Assembly: GCA_022712895.1 (NCBI GenBank)
Contig: JAFLJS010000051.1
Location: 101,927-165,926, forward strand
Origin: Desulfocapsa sp.
GTDB lineage: Bacteria > Desulfobacterota > Desulfobulbia > Desulfobulbales > Desulfocapsaceae
Length of the DNA stretch: 64,000 nt
Reading direction: 5' to 3'
The translations under genes and the position numbers were made by a program. The notes beneath the pieces were generated by a model that did not search any database, was not told the origin of the DNA, and was given only the letters and a program-made list of their open reading frames with translations. Shown here piece by piece: positions 9,162-17,742 of this stretch (its first letter is position 1; every line of letters begins with the position of its first letter).

Positions 9162-10508
9162 TCAGCAGGAGCCACCCGCCCTCTTTTCATTTCCATTCCA
9201 GGGAGCTACCCAAACAAGCAATATCATCCCCGGAATAGCCAACACCGCACAGACAAAAAAGAAATTGGTATATCCTATTCCACTCACATCACCTAAAATG
9301 GAATAAAACATTCCATCTTTTTCGTTAATTCCCTCAACCAATACTCCTGCGAATATTCCGGAAAAAGATTTGGGAATAGCAAATAAGGAACTGAGCAGAG
9401 CAAGCTGGGTGCCGGTAAATTTTTTATTTGTACTTTTGGCAATAAACGCCATTAACGCGGCAGAACCAAGTCCTACACCCAGATATTCAAAAGCAACCAC
9501 TCCACCCAAGACCCAAACATTTGCACCCACTTCACTGAGTAATGCAAAACCAAAAATAGACATCACCTGAACAATTCCAAAAATCCACAGCGCCTTGTTG
9601 ATTCCCATTCGGAACATCAACAATCCTCCGACAAACCCTCCAAGCAACATCGACCACAAGCCAACCACCTTCGCCACTGTACCGATGATTGTCGCTGAAA
9701 ATCCTACATCGAGATAAAATGGTGTAATCAAAGCTGTTGCGACCGTATCTCCAAACTTATAGAAAAAAATGAATAATAAAATCAGCAAGCCGGACTTAAA
9801 ACCATCCCGTAGAAAAAACTCTTTAAACGGTTCAACAACCGCCTCCTGCAAAGACTTTGGGGGAGAAATTCCGGTATCAATCTCAGCGATAACAAAAGTA
9901 TGAATAATCCCCACCAGCATAAAGAGAGAGACAACAATGAAAACCATGGACCATGGCATATAATCAGACAAAATTAATCCCAGCCCTCCAGGAATAAAGC
10001 CGGCAACTCGATATGCATTTGCATAGAACGAGCTTCCAAGTCCCAGTTCATTGTCTGGCAGCAATTCACGACGATACGCATCAAGCACTATATCCTGAGT
10101 GGCTGAGAAAAAGCCAATGGCTAGGCCAACATATAAAATCATCTGAATATCATTCTGCGGATTGAACACCGCCAACGATATCATAAAAACTAACAGGCCA
10201 ATTTGACTCACCATCATCCAGCCACGTCGTCTCCCTAAAAACGGAGGTACGTAACGATCAAGAAAAGGTGCCCAAAGATATTTAAACGAGAAAGGAAGTA
10301 AAACCAGCCCAAAAAATCCAATTGTTTTCAGGTCAACACTCTCGCTCCTTAACCATGCCGGGATAAGCTGTGCCAAGAAATATAACGGGAGACCAGCGGT
10401 AAATCCGTTGAAGACGCAAATCAACATTCTTTTGTTTATTAATGCCTTCCACAGACTCGGTTTTTCCTCCGCAATGTTCCGTTTACTTCCATCCATCCGC
10501 TCACTCAT
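9162..10508 (-). CDS. ampG: AmpG-family muropeptide permease (MFS)
   Basis: A 448-residue 12-helix major facilitator protein. Early residues 'FTAGLPLYFLAQLIPAWLRS' and 'FKYLWAPFLDRYVPPFLGRR' match the AmpG signature (G-LP then WAP-lD--------GRR). AmpG imports GlcNAc-anhydroMurNAc peptides from the periplasm for murein recycling. Mpl (16167-17612), which re-attaches recycled tripeptide to UDP-MurNAc, is encoded 6 kb away, so both import and re-use steps are present. The start ATG is the first in frame; a palindromic dispersed repeat (10575-10700) lies upstream, between ampG and the divergent cysS. Confidence 0.88.
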   Translation of the reverse strand: MSERMDGSKRNIAEEKPSLWKALINKRMLICVFNGFTAGLPLYFLAQLIPAWLRSESVDLKTIGFFGLVLLPFSFKYLWAPFLDRYVPPFLGRRRGWMMVSQIGLLVFMISLAVFNPQNDIQMILYVGLAIGFFSATQDIVLDAYRRELLPDNELGLGSSFYANAYRVAGFIPGGLGLILSDYMPWSMVFIVVSLFMLVGIIHTFVIAEIDTGISPPKSLQEAVVEPFKEFFLRDGFKSGLLILLFIFFYKFGDTVATALITPFYLDVGFSATIIGTVAKVVGLWSMLLGGFVGGLLMFRMGINKALWIFGIVQVMSIFGFALLSEVGANVWVLGGVVAFEYLGVGLGSAALMAFIAKSTNKKFTGTQLALLSSLFAIPKSFSGIFAGVLVEGINEKDGMFYSILGDVSGIGYTNFFFVCAVLAIPGMILLVWVAPWNGNEKRAGGSC

Positions 10509-10574
10509 TCTTCTCTTTTCCCCGCAACCTATTTATGGTACTGTCCACCAAGCTCGTTAAAAAACAAAACAGCA

Positions 10575-10700
10575 AATGGCCACGTAAGAAACTTCCTATA
10601 CGAGGCGCGTATTTTAAATTAAATTTCGACCTACTAACGTACGTCGCAATTTATTTTTAAATGCAGCAACGAAGCAGATGAAGAGTTTTACCTGGCCATT
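10575..10700. repeat. Dispersed terminal-inverted-repeat element, copy A
   Basis: A 126-bp palindromic unit bounded by AATGGCCA and TGGCCATT. The right arm carries 'AACGAAGCAGATGAAGAG', matching the arm of copies B-E, and the centre has the family's CGTACGTCG motif. It lies in the ampG-cysS divergent gap and is one of six related loci in this window. Confidence 0.75.
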
Positions 10701-10753
10701 GTATTAACCTTAGTTCCTGATTAATAGCAAACAGCTTTCCAGATTCAATCATT

Positions 10754-12223
10754 ATGTCAGTCAAAATATATAACACTCTTACCCGAAAGAAAGAACCGTT
10801 CCACCCCCTTGAAAAAGGGCATATCAAGCTCTACGTCTGTGGAATCACCTCCTACGATTATTGTCATATCGGACACGCCCGCTCGGCCCTGGCCTTTGAT
10901 ATGATTGTCCGCTATTTCCGCTACCTGGACTACAAAGTTACCTACATCCGTAACTTTACAGATATCGATGACAAAATCATAGCACGTGCTGCCGAACAGA
11001 ACACCTCAACGGAAGAGCTGGCCAATCGTTTTATCGACGAATTTTACATAGATATGGACAAGCTTGGGGTGGACAGGCCCACCATGGAGCCCAAGGCCAC
11101 CGAACATATCCAGGAGATGATTGACCTTATCAGTGAACTCATCGACAAAGATATGGCCTATGCCGCAAACGGTGATGTGTACTACCGGGTTGGTTCTTTT
11201 GCGGAATATGGCAAGCTCTCTGGTAGAAGACTTGAGGATATGCAAGCCGGCGCCCGTATCCAGATCAATGAAAACAAAGATGATCCCATGGATTTCGTGC
11301 TGTGGAAAGCCTCCAAACCCGGTGAACCAAATTGGAAAAGTCCCTGGGGCGATGGCCGGCCGGGCTGGCATATAGAATGTTCTGCAATGAGCCGTAAGTA
11401 TCTTGGAGATACGTTTGATATTCATGGCGGTGGACAGGATCTGATTTTCCCGCACCACGAAAATGAACTTGCCCAGAGCGAAGCTGCTACCAGTAAACCC
11501 TACGTGAACATGTGGATTCATCACGGTTTTGTCACCATTCGTGATGAAAAGATGTCAAAATCCCTGGGTAACTTCCTGACCATCCGGGACATTCTTTCCC
11601 ATTACCATCCTGAAGTGCTGCGATTTTTCATCTTTTCCACCCAATATCGTAACCCTCTTGACTTCTCTGAAGAGGCCATGCAGAATGCAATGACAGGGCT
11701 TGATCGTCTGTACGAATGTATTGCCACTGTGGAAGGAATGCGTGACGATTTTTCCACACAGAGTAAACAAATCGCATCAGCCAAAGACATTACAAAACTG
11801 ACAAGCATAAAAGAACGCTTTCAAAAAGCGATGAATAACGATTTCAACACTGCCTTGGCCCAGGGAGTTTTATTTGAGTCCGCCAAAGTAATGAACAAAA
11901 TCAGCCGCCAGATAGATAAGCAACCATGCCAGAGCGACTACGATCTGCTCACAACTGCTGCCGCCACCATTATAAAATTGGCATCAATTATGGGTATTCT
12001 CCAGGAAAAAGCGGATAAATATCTCGCAGCAAAAAAAGCAGCAATGCTTGAGCAGATTGAAATTTCTGAAGACGAAATCTTACAACTGATCAAAGAACGT
12101 AATCATGCCCGGGATGAAAAGAACTGGAGCCAAAGTGACGAAATTCGTGACCGACTGCTTGCCCACAATATCGAGCTCAATGATGGTGCCACAGGCACAG
12201 GCTGGAGCATAAAAAAGGACTGA
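10754..12223 (+). CDS. cysS: Cysteinyl-tRNA synthetase
   Basis: Charges tRNA-Cys with cysteine. 489 residues, the usual length. The class I signatures are intact: HIGH as 'YCHIGHARSALAFD' and KMSKS as 'DEKMSKSLGNF'. The zinc ligands are visible: Cys in 'LYVCGITSYD', Cys in 'WHIECSAMS', and 'FPHHENELAQSEA'. The C-terminal DALR and anticodon-binding regions follow. The stop is one base before the MEMO-like gene, so the two are probably co-transcribed. Confidence 0.97.
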   Translation: MSVKIYNTLTRKKEPFHPLEKGHIKLYVCGITSYDYCHIGHARSALAFDMIVRYFRYLDYKVTYIRNFTDIDDKIIARAAEQNTSTEELANRFIDEFYIDMDKLGVDRPTMEPKATEHIQEMIDLISELIDKDMAYAANGDVYYRVGSFAEYGKLSGRRLEDMQAGARIQINENKDDPMDFVLWKASKPGEPNWKSPWGDGRPGWHIECSAMSRKYLGDTFDIHGGGQDLIFPHHENELAQSEAATSKPYVNMWIHHGFVTIRDEKMSKSLGNFLTIRDILSHYHPEVLRFFIFSTQYRNPLDFSEEAMQNAMTGLDRLYECIATVEGMRDDFSTQSKQIASAKDITKLTSIKERFQKAMNNDFNTALAQGVLFESAKVMNKISRQIDKQPCQSDYDLLTTAAATIIKLASIMGILQEKADKYLAAKKAAMLEQIEISEDEILQLIKERNHARDEKNWSQSDEIRDRLLAHNIELNDGATGTGWSIKKD

Positions 12224-12224
12224 C

Positions 12225-13037
12225 ATGGAGAGGTTAACCCGCTCACCCGCAGTTGCTGGCCGCTTTTACCCTGAAGACAGCAAATCGTTACGACTGTCAA
12301 TCCAGGAGCTGTGCTCTGCGAAATCGGTCACCAAAAAGAAGGTTCTGGCAGTGGTCTCCCCCCATGCCGGATATGTGTATTCAGGAGGTGTCGCTGGCGA
12401 GACCATTGGTCAGATTGATGTTCCAGAAACAGTGGTTCTCCTTGGCCCTAACCACACCGGTAAAGGGCTGGCTGTGGGGTTGTCAACTGCAACCTGGGAA
12501 ATGCCCATGGGACCGGTTCCGGTTAATCAAGATTTCGCTCAGGACTTACTGAACGAAACGAATTACATTAAAGAAGATGAGCTGGCCCACCGATATGAGC
12601 ACTCACTCGAAGTGCAGCTTCCATTTTTGCAGATACAGCAGCCAAATCTCTCCATCATTCCCATTTCCATTGCCCATATCTCTTATCAGGCACTGGAGGA
12701 AATCGGACTGGCGCTGGCCGCAGTAATCAAAAGAAGTGGCAAAGAAGTACTTATCCTTGCTTCCTCAGATATGACTCACTACGAACCACGGGCTGCCGCT
12801 GAGAAAAAAGATCATTATGTTCTCAAAAAACTGGCAGACATGAATCCCAGCATTCTCTACCGCTCAGTCACAGGACATAGCATCTCCATGTGTGGGATCA
12901 TGCCGGTAACGGTTGCACTCATTGCCGCCCTTGAATTAGGAGCGACCAAAACTGAACTTGTTCGTTATACTGACTCCGGAGAAATTACAGGTGATACGGA
13001 TCAAGTTGTCGGATATGCCGGGGTGCTCATATTCTGA
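12225..13037 (+). CDS. amrB: AmmeMemoRadiSam system protein B (MEMO1 family)
   Basis: 270 residues, beginning 'MERLTRSPAVAGRFYP', the hallmark N-terminus of MEMO-family proteins. The conserved metal/active-site segments are present: 'VVSPHAGYVYSGGVAGE', 'VVLLGPNHTG', 'HRYEHSLEVQLPFLQ' and 'LILASSDMTHYEP', with 'GHSISMCGIMPV' near the C-terminus. The fold is related to class III extradiol dioxygenases. In many bacteria it occurs with an AMMECR1 protein and a radical-SAM enzyme; the radical-SAM partner is encoded 32 kb away (44974-45987) and no AMMECR1 gene is in the window. The biochemical role of the bacterial system is not firmly settled. The gene starts one base after cysS. Confidence 0.92.
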   Translation: MERLTRSPAVAGRFYPEDSKSLRLSIQELCSAKSVTKKKVLAVVSPHAGYVYSGGVAGETIGQIDVPETVVLLGPNHTGKGLAVGLSTATWEMPMGPVPVNQDFAQDLLNETNYIKEDELAHRYEHSLEVQLPFLQIQQPNLSIIPISIAHISYQALEEIGLALAAVIKRSGKEVLILASSDMTHYEPRAAAEKKDHYVLKKLADMNPSILYRSVTGHSISMCGIMPVTVALIAALELGATKTELVRYTDSGEITGDTDQVVGYAGVLIF

Positions 13038-13050
13038 GCATGTTTTTCAC

Positions 13051-13079
13051 TTGACAGACAGAAGAAAACTTTCTAAATA
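13051..13079 (+). promoter_or_regulatory. Sigma-70-like promoter of tRNA-Gln
   Basis: TTGACA (13051-13056) and TAAATA (13074-13079) are separated by exactly 17 bases, and the -10 box lies 23 bases before the first tRNA base. Confidence 0.7.
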
Positions 13080-13102
13080 ATCCACCTCGCAACGAGATGT
13101 TC

Positions 13103-13176
13103 TGGGGAATGGTCTAATGGCAAGACTGCAGACTCTGACTCTGTCTATCAAGGTTCGAATCCTTGTTCCCCAGCCA
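13103..13176 (+). tRNA. glnX: tRNA-Gln (anticodon CUG)
   Basis: A complete cloverleaf can be drawn: acceptor TGGGGAA/TTCCCCA, D stem GTCT/AGAC, anticodon stem GCAGA/TCTGT with loop CTCTGAC (anticodon CTG), a four-base variable loop, T stem CAAGG/CCTTG with loop TTCGAAT, discriminator G and an encoded CCA. The length is 74 nt. A promoter lies just upstream and a terminator just downstream, so this is a single-gene transcription unit. Confidence 0.95.
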
Positions 13177-13183
13177 AATTGTA

Positions 13184-13226
13184 AAAAGCGGTTAAGCCAG
13201 ATTTCAGGCCTAACCGCTTTTTTTTT
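13184..13226 (+). terminator. Rho-independent terminator after tRNA-Gln
   Basis: AGCGGTTA and TAACCGCT form an 8-bp stem extended inside by GCC/GGC, followed by a run of T residues. It starts eight bases after the tRNA CCA and could also serve the convergent cytochrome gene, since A residues precede it. Confidence 0.9.
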
Positions 13227-13518
13227 ATTTACCACATACCTTCTTTATATCAGGGGCAGGAGGCGACAGACAACCCAGCAACAACTTTCTCTCACTATCA
13301 GTTACTTCTGCACCACGTTTTTTAATCATCCGTTTCAAGGTTGACTTCCAGCCACGTTTTGATCGCTCTCCTACCTGTTTACAAACGCGTTCTAAATAGT
13401 GACATTCCGTACAACGTAATTCCAATAACTCTGCGCACTCTGGTGTCGTCGCTTCAGTTTGAGCCCCGGCAACTCCCGCGCTACAGATCATTATTACAAG
13501 AACAAAACACAACCTCAT
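13225..13518 (-). CDS. Small secreted monohaem c-type cytochrome
   Basis: 97 residues with a signal peptide (about residues 1-19, 'LCFVLVIMICSAGVAGA') and one haem-binding CXXCH motif, 'CTECH'. The context 'CTECHYLERVC' and the later 'WKSTLKRMIKKRGAEVT' resemble small cytochromes in which a Trp and Met follow the haem site; the Met in 'KRMI' could be the sixth ligand. It would act in the periplasm as an electron carrier; partners are unknown. Two further cysteines ('VCKQV' and 'LGCLS') might form a disulfide. The stop overlaps the T-run of the tRNA terminator. Confidence 0.8.
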   Translation of the reverse strand: MRLCFVLVIMICSAGVAGAQTEATTPECAELLELRCTECHYLERVCKQVGERSKRGWKSTLKRMIKKRGAEVTDSERKLLLGCLSPPAPDIKKVCGK

Positions 13519-13533
13519 ACTTCCCCTCTTTAA

Positions 13534-14805
13534 TTACACGAGAGCATTATTTCCATTCCTGGCTTCCACCGATGCCAACCCTCGTTCTCTTAGCTGCTCC
13601 GGAAAGAGATTAGCCAACAAGTCACGTTCTTCCAACTGACTACGCCGCATTAAACGAAAGCGTGCCATTTGTTGCACTTCTACCTGTCGAATTTCTACCA
13701 CACTGCGCAAAAAGGACTGTGCTTCCGTGGCTTCTCTTTCCACTACTGTCTCTGCATTCTCACTTGCATTTCCGTTTATAGCAAGCTTAATTTCCTGGAG
13801 AGGCCGAACCTCCCCTTCCTCAGTCAGAAAAAAGCCGGAGGCAGCAACTTCTCCCAAAAGTTTATTCTTGGAATCCCTCAGTTCAAAGGATGTCTGGTCA
13901 TGGGTAAGACTTATTGCCCCGACACCAGCTTCAGCAAGGCTAATCAATTCTTCTCCTTCAGGACTTCCCGGTTTCCAGATCCGAAGTTTTGAAAATACGG
14001 GGTCATTCTCATCAATCCAGCCATTTGCATCAAAATCGTGTTTTGCGAGCTCTTGAAAGCCATGGCCGGTTGTCGGGCCAAAAAGCTCTGTACCATTATT
14101 GATTAACCCATCATTATTCAAATCAAGGGCTAAAAATCCACTCCCCGGTTGTAAAGAAAAAGATTCGTCGTCCTGCCCGTCACTATCCAGGTCAAATTGG
14201 AAACTCTTATTGATAAGCATACGCAAATCACAATCAAAGGAGAAGACCAACGGATCCATCAAAATACCGCCAGCTGCACGCCAGGCGACACTTTCCCTCA
14301 CCATTGATTCCCGTTCCATACTGAGATCAAGAGAAAAACTGATATTCCTCCCATCGGCGAGCTGAACAGAGCCGGAAGAGTGGACAGATACTTTCTCATA
14401 GTGATAACTGGTGATGTGCGATGTCAGAGAAAATATTGCCTGTTGCCCCGGTGGGCTAACCGGTTCAGACAGCACAATACTTCCACCATTCCTCAATCCA
14501 GGAACTCTGTGCAAACGAAGTCGATGCCCCATCACTTCTTGTGTCATTTGCTCAACGACCTGATTTGCCGTTGTTTCATACTTTGTCTCACCGTCAGAAC
14601 CCTCCACCGCACTTGTGGCGGTAAGCGTTTGAGATTGACGATTCTCCTCAATCCTCTCCCTGCTGACACCTGACCTTCCAGGTAACCGCAGCTGAAACTC
14701 AGGCTGCTCTCCCTGTGTAGCTGCCACTAACTGTGTACTTCTTCCAGTCACATCCTTGTGTTCTACTGACGCGTCCATGCTGATTTGTGAAGTGTTAATT
14801 CTCAT
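13534..14805 (-). CDS. Conserved protein with EF-hand-like calcium loops
   Basis: 423 residues, no signal peptide or membrane segment. The middle (about residues 220-310) has Asp/Asn-rich loops in the style of EF-hand or dockerin calcium sites: 'FDLDSDGQDD', 'LDLNNDGLINNGTELFG' and 'HDFDANGWIDENDPVF', followed by 'KLRIWKPG'. The same module is seen in many proteobacterial proteins, some of them RTX-like secreted proteins. The N-terminus is polar and Gln/Ser-rich, and the C-terminus is predicted helical ('RLMRRSQLEERDLLANLF'). The biological function is not recognised. A 10-bp inverted repeat (14851-14879) sits 46 bp upstream of the start. Confidence 0.72.
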   Translation of the reverse strand: MRINTSQISMDASVEHKDVTGRSTQLVAATQGEQPEFQLRLPGRSGVSRERIEENRQSQTLTATSAVEGSDGETKYETTANQVVEQMTQEVMGHRLRLHRVPGLRNGGSIVLSEPVSPPGQQAIFSLTSHITSYHYEKVSVHSSGSVQLADGRNISFSLDLSMERESMVRESVAWRAAGGILMDPLVFSFDCDLRMLINKSFQFDLDSDGQDDESFSLQPGSGFLALDLNNDGLINNGTELFGPTTGHGFQELAKHDFDANGWIDENDPVFSKLRIWKPGSPEGEELISLAEAGVGAISLTHDQTSFELRDSKNKLLGEVAASGFFLTEEGEVRPLQEIKLAINGNASENAETVVEREATEAQSFLRSVVEIRQVEVQQMARFRLMRRSQLEERDLLANLFPEQLRERGLASVEARNGNNALV

Positions 14806-15149
14806 GCCACTCCTCCTGCGTCAAAATCATATTATGGCTGGTAGCCGTTTTCTCTTTTTCAGATCTTCAGAAAAAGAGACTTATTGATTCATATCGACAA
14901 ATGTAAAAAAAAATTAATGGTGTAACGGCCCGATTAATTTTAAAAGAGTTTCTTTACATGTCAGGTGCTAGAGGCGAGGCAACAAAACAGGCAGCATTTT
15001 CCATTCTGACATCAGGGTATTGTTACAAAATCACATGACAACGCACAGACCATAAGCAAATTATTGCCAGCAGCATCGTTCTATGGTACCTCTTTTTTGA
15101 TGTACCTGGAAAACACTCGCTGGGCTTATTCACTTTTATGGAGCAATAT
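14806..15149. other. Non-coding gap between divergent genes
   Basis: About 340 bp between the divergent EF-hand-like gene and the secreted 197-residue protein gene. It holds the inverted repeat at 14851-14879 and the ribosome-binding site of the rightward gene. No RNA gene or ORF was recognised. Confidence 0.6.
14851..14879. repeat. 10-bp perfect inverted repeat
   Basis: TCTCTTTTTC and GAAAAAGAGA enclose a 9-base spacer. It could be an operator or a hairpin in the leader of the leftward gene; the sequence does not decide. Confidence 0.5.
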
Positions 15150-15743
15150 ATGCTTACAAAAACCTGTGCCGCCATTCTGTTGTGTCTTTTTACATTCATG
15201 CCTACTGCGATAGTTGCTGAAGAACAAGACCCCGTTATTCAGACCATAGAAAAGGCCATATCCGAATACAAAAAACAGAGCTACAGCAATGCCGCAACCA
15301 ACCTTGATTACGCAAGCCAGCTGATTCGGCAGAAAAAGGGTGAAGCTTTAAGTGCATTCCTGCCCGATGCCCTGGAAGGCTGGACAGCCAGTAAAAGTAA
15401 ATCTCAGGTAACAGCAGCCTCTCTGTTTGGTGGTGGTCTCACCGCAGAGCGTGACTACACAAAAGAGAACGCCAGGATACATATAACCATTATTACCGAC
15501 TCCCCACTACTGCAACCCATGATCATGATGTTTTCCAATCCCATTTTTGCAGCATCTGCCGGACGCTTTGAACTGATCAATGGTTACAAAGGCATAATCA
15601 AGCACCAGAATAACGGCGGTGATGTAAATATTGTGCTGAATAATCGCTTTCTAGTGACTGTTAAGGGACGGAACGTGAGCGAAGAGGAATTAGTGGATTA
15701 CGCCAAACATATTGACCTAAAAGGAGTTGCGAACCTCCCATAA
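15150..15743 (+). CDS. Putative periplasmic protein of unknown function
   Basis: The track ORF begins at 15138, but GGAG at 15140-15143 is well placed for the ATG at 15150, giving 197 residues starting 'MLTKTCAAILLCLFTFMP', a clean signal peptide cleaved near 'IVA-EEQ'. The mature part begins with a helical region ('IEKAISEYKKQSYSNAATNLDYASQLIRQKKGEALSAF' in essence) and continues with 'FLPDALEGWTASKS' and a beta-rich C-terminal half. Similar short secreted proteins occur widely in Proteobacteria without a known role; I do not recognise a function. Confidence 0.7.
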   Translation: MLTKTCAAILLCLFTFMPTAIVAEEQDPVIQTIEKAISEYKKQSYSNAATNLDYASQLIRQKKGEALSAFLPDALEGWTASKSKSQVTAASLFGGGLTAERDYTKENARIHITIITDSPLLQPMIMMFSNPIFAASAGRFELINGYKGIIKHQNNGGDVNIVLNNRFLVTVKGRNVSEEELVDYAKHIDLKGVANLP

Positions 15744-15794
15744 CAGTAAACGAATTCTACAGAGATGGCCTGATCGGTTATTTTTGCTGGAGCC

Positions 15795-15844
15795 CGCCAC
15801 TGCCGGTCTGACGAAATTAAGGCCTTCTTCCACCGGCAGCGGCG
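15795..15844. repeat. Inverted repeat downstream of the secreted-protein gene
   Basis: CTGCCGGT/ACCGGCAG (8 bp) flanked by CGCC/GGCG gives a GC-rich hairpin with a loop of about 24 bases, some 50 bp after the stop. A T-run does not follow, so termination is only a possibility. Confidence 0.55.
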
Positions 15845-16005
15845 TTTAAAACACTTACAGGAAACGTATCTTTGCCTATCCTCTCTTCCTGCATAGTATA
15901 CTATAGCCTGAAGAGGGAGCAGACAAACCTACATTCCCTGTAAGCATTTTAAACATTGCTAAAATCACAAAAACAAAACCATTACTTATTGTTACTATTA
16001 CGACT

Positions 16006-16167
16006 ATGGCTGATAACAAAAACACCATCGCAGACGAAATCATCCTCAAAGTATCCAAGGAAATTGCAGTAAAATTTATTGAAGTGGGCCGCCTCACTCC
16101 AGCCACATTCGAGAGCACATTTCAAAAAATTTACGACACTGTAAAGCAGACTGTGGATAAAAAATAA
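16006..16167 (+). CDS. 53-residue protein translationally coupled to mpl
   Basis: Too short for the track. ATG at 16006 opens a 53-codon frame, 'MADNKNTIADEIILKVSKE' ... 'FIEVGRLTPATFESTFQ', ending in TAA whose last A is the first base of the mpl ATG (TAATG). The predicted protein is acidic and mostly helical. The one-base overlap and the coherent amphipathic composition argue for a real gene. Function not recognised; the coupling suggests it is made in step with Mpl. Confidence 0.65.
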   Translation: MADNKNTIADEIILKVSKEIAVKFIEVGRLTPATFESTFQKIYDTVKQTVDKK

Positions 16168-17612
16168 TGGAGCTGAACAAAGAGTTAAACCACGCCCCCG
16201 AGAATATTCACCATATCCACATTATGGGAGTATGTGGCACCGGAATGGCAGCCCTTGCAGGGATGCTGAAAAGTGCGGGTTTCGAAATCAGCGGCTCTGA
16301 CAAGGCTGTATACCCACCCATGTCATTGTTTCTGGAGGAGATGCAGATCACCGTATTTGACGGTTATGGAGCACAAAACCTTGAGCCACAACCCGATCTT
16401 GTTATCGTCGGCAACGTTATCACCCGCAAAAACCCGGAAGCAATAGCGCTTGCCAAGACCGATATCCCATATCTTTCATTTCCCCAGGCACTAGCTCACT
16501 TTTTCATTCAGAACCGCACATCTTTGGTGGTAACCGGCACCCACGGCAAAACCACAACCTCGTCCCTGCTTGCCTCCTGTCTATATAGAGCAAACCTTGA
16601 TCCGACCTTTATGATTGGTGGAATTGTACGTGAATTTGATGCAAACTTTCGTCTTGGTAACGGAGAACACTTTATATCTGAGGGAGATGAGTACGACACC
16701 GCATTTTTCGATAAAGAATCGAAATTCCTTCATTATCGTCCTGACATTGCAATCATCACCTCCGTTGAATTTGACCATGCCGATATCTTTGAAAATCTTG
16801 ACGCCATCAAGCGCTCTTTTAAAAAGTTCGTGTCGCTGCTTCCCAAAGATGGGCTAATTATTGCCCACCTTGACGATCCCAACGTGGTGGAAGTGGTTGC
16901 GAATGCTCCTTGCGAAGTACAGGGCTACGGTGAAAACATAAATCTGGACTGGTCACTTACGGATGTAAAAGCTGATGGTGGCACAACCCACTTTAGGGTA
17001 AATCATAAGGGCCAAGAATGGGCGAACTTACGCGTCCAACTCCCTGGAAAGCACAACTGTCTAAATGCACTCGCTGTTGCAGCAGTGCTGCATCATGCTG
17101 GTGTTACACCAGAAACCATAAATAAAGGGTTATCCCTCTTCGGTGGCATAAAACGGCGGCAGGAGGTACGAGGTATCGTCAATAATATTACTGTCATTGA
17201 CGATTTTGCCCACCATCCAACCGCTGTCAAAGAGACCATCCAAGCTCTTAAAAATGCTTACGAGGGCCAACGACTGGTCACCGTTTTCGAGCCACGCACC
17301 AACTCCTCCAGACGTGCTATCTTCCAACAGGATTACATCCCCTGTTTTGATGCCTCTGACCTCACATTTATCCGTGAACCAGTTCCTCTGGAAAGCGTAG
17401 CCAAAAAAGATCTCTTTTCTGCAAAACAGTTAACCAGTGACATCAATAAACGTGGAAAACACGCAATATCCTGCCCGGACACCGAAAGTATCCTAACACA
17501 GCTTCTCCCCATCCTTAAGGCAAACGACGTCGTTGCAATACTCTCCAATGGTGGCTTTGACAATATCCATAATAGATTGTTGAAGCAGCTGCATACAGGT
17601 AAAGCTGCTTGA
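16167..17612 (+). CDS. mpl: UDP-MurNAc:L-Ala-gamma-D-Glu-meso-DAP ligase (murein recycling)
   Basis: 481 residues. Mur-ligase fold in three domains: N-terminal UDP-binding 'IHIMGVCGTGMAALAGMLK' and 'GSDKAVYPPMS', central ATPase with the P-loop 'VTGTHGKTTTSSLLASC' and 'EGDEYDTAFFDKESKF', and a C-terminal domain with 'IDDFAHHPTAVKETIQAL' and 'VFEPRTNSSRR'. The 'GSDKAVYPPMS' and 'EYDTAFFDKESKF' segments distinguish Mpl from MurC. It attaches recycled tripeptide directly to UDP-MurNAc. Together with AmpG (9162-10508) it supports an active murein recycling route. Translation is probably coupled to the 53-residue upstream gene. Confidence 0.93.
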   Translation: MELNKELNHAPENIHHIHIMGVCGTGMAALAGMLKSAGFEISGSDKAVYPPMSLFLEEMQITVFDGYGAQNLEPQPDLVIVGNVITRKNPEAIALAKTDIPYLSFPQALAHFFIQNRTSLVVTGTHGKTTTSSLLASCLYRANLDPTFMIGGIVREFDANFRLGNGEHFISEGDEYDTAFFDKESKFLHYRPDIAIITSVEFDHADIFENLDAIKRSFKKFVSLLPKDGLIIAHLDDPNVVEVVANAPCEVQGYGENINLDWSLTDVKADGGTTHFRVNHKGQEWANLRVQLPGKHNCLNALAVAAVLHHAGVTPETINKGLSLFGGIKRRQEVRGIVNNITVIDDFAHHPTAVKETIQALKNAYEGQRLVTVFEPRTNSSRRAIFQQDYIPCFDASDLTFIREPVPLESVAKKDLFSAKQLTSDINKRGKHAISCPDTESILTQLLPILKANDVVAILSNGGFDNIHNRLLKQLHTGKAA

Positions 17613-17742
17613 CCATTCGACTATTTTAGCGTAGTATTAATTGCTCATTCATTCCAAGGCTTAAATCTTCTTTCACAATACCTGTGAAAAATTAAAGATT
17701 CGACAAGCTTTATTATTTTATTATTTTCAAGGGGACCCCATT

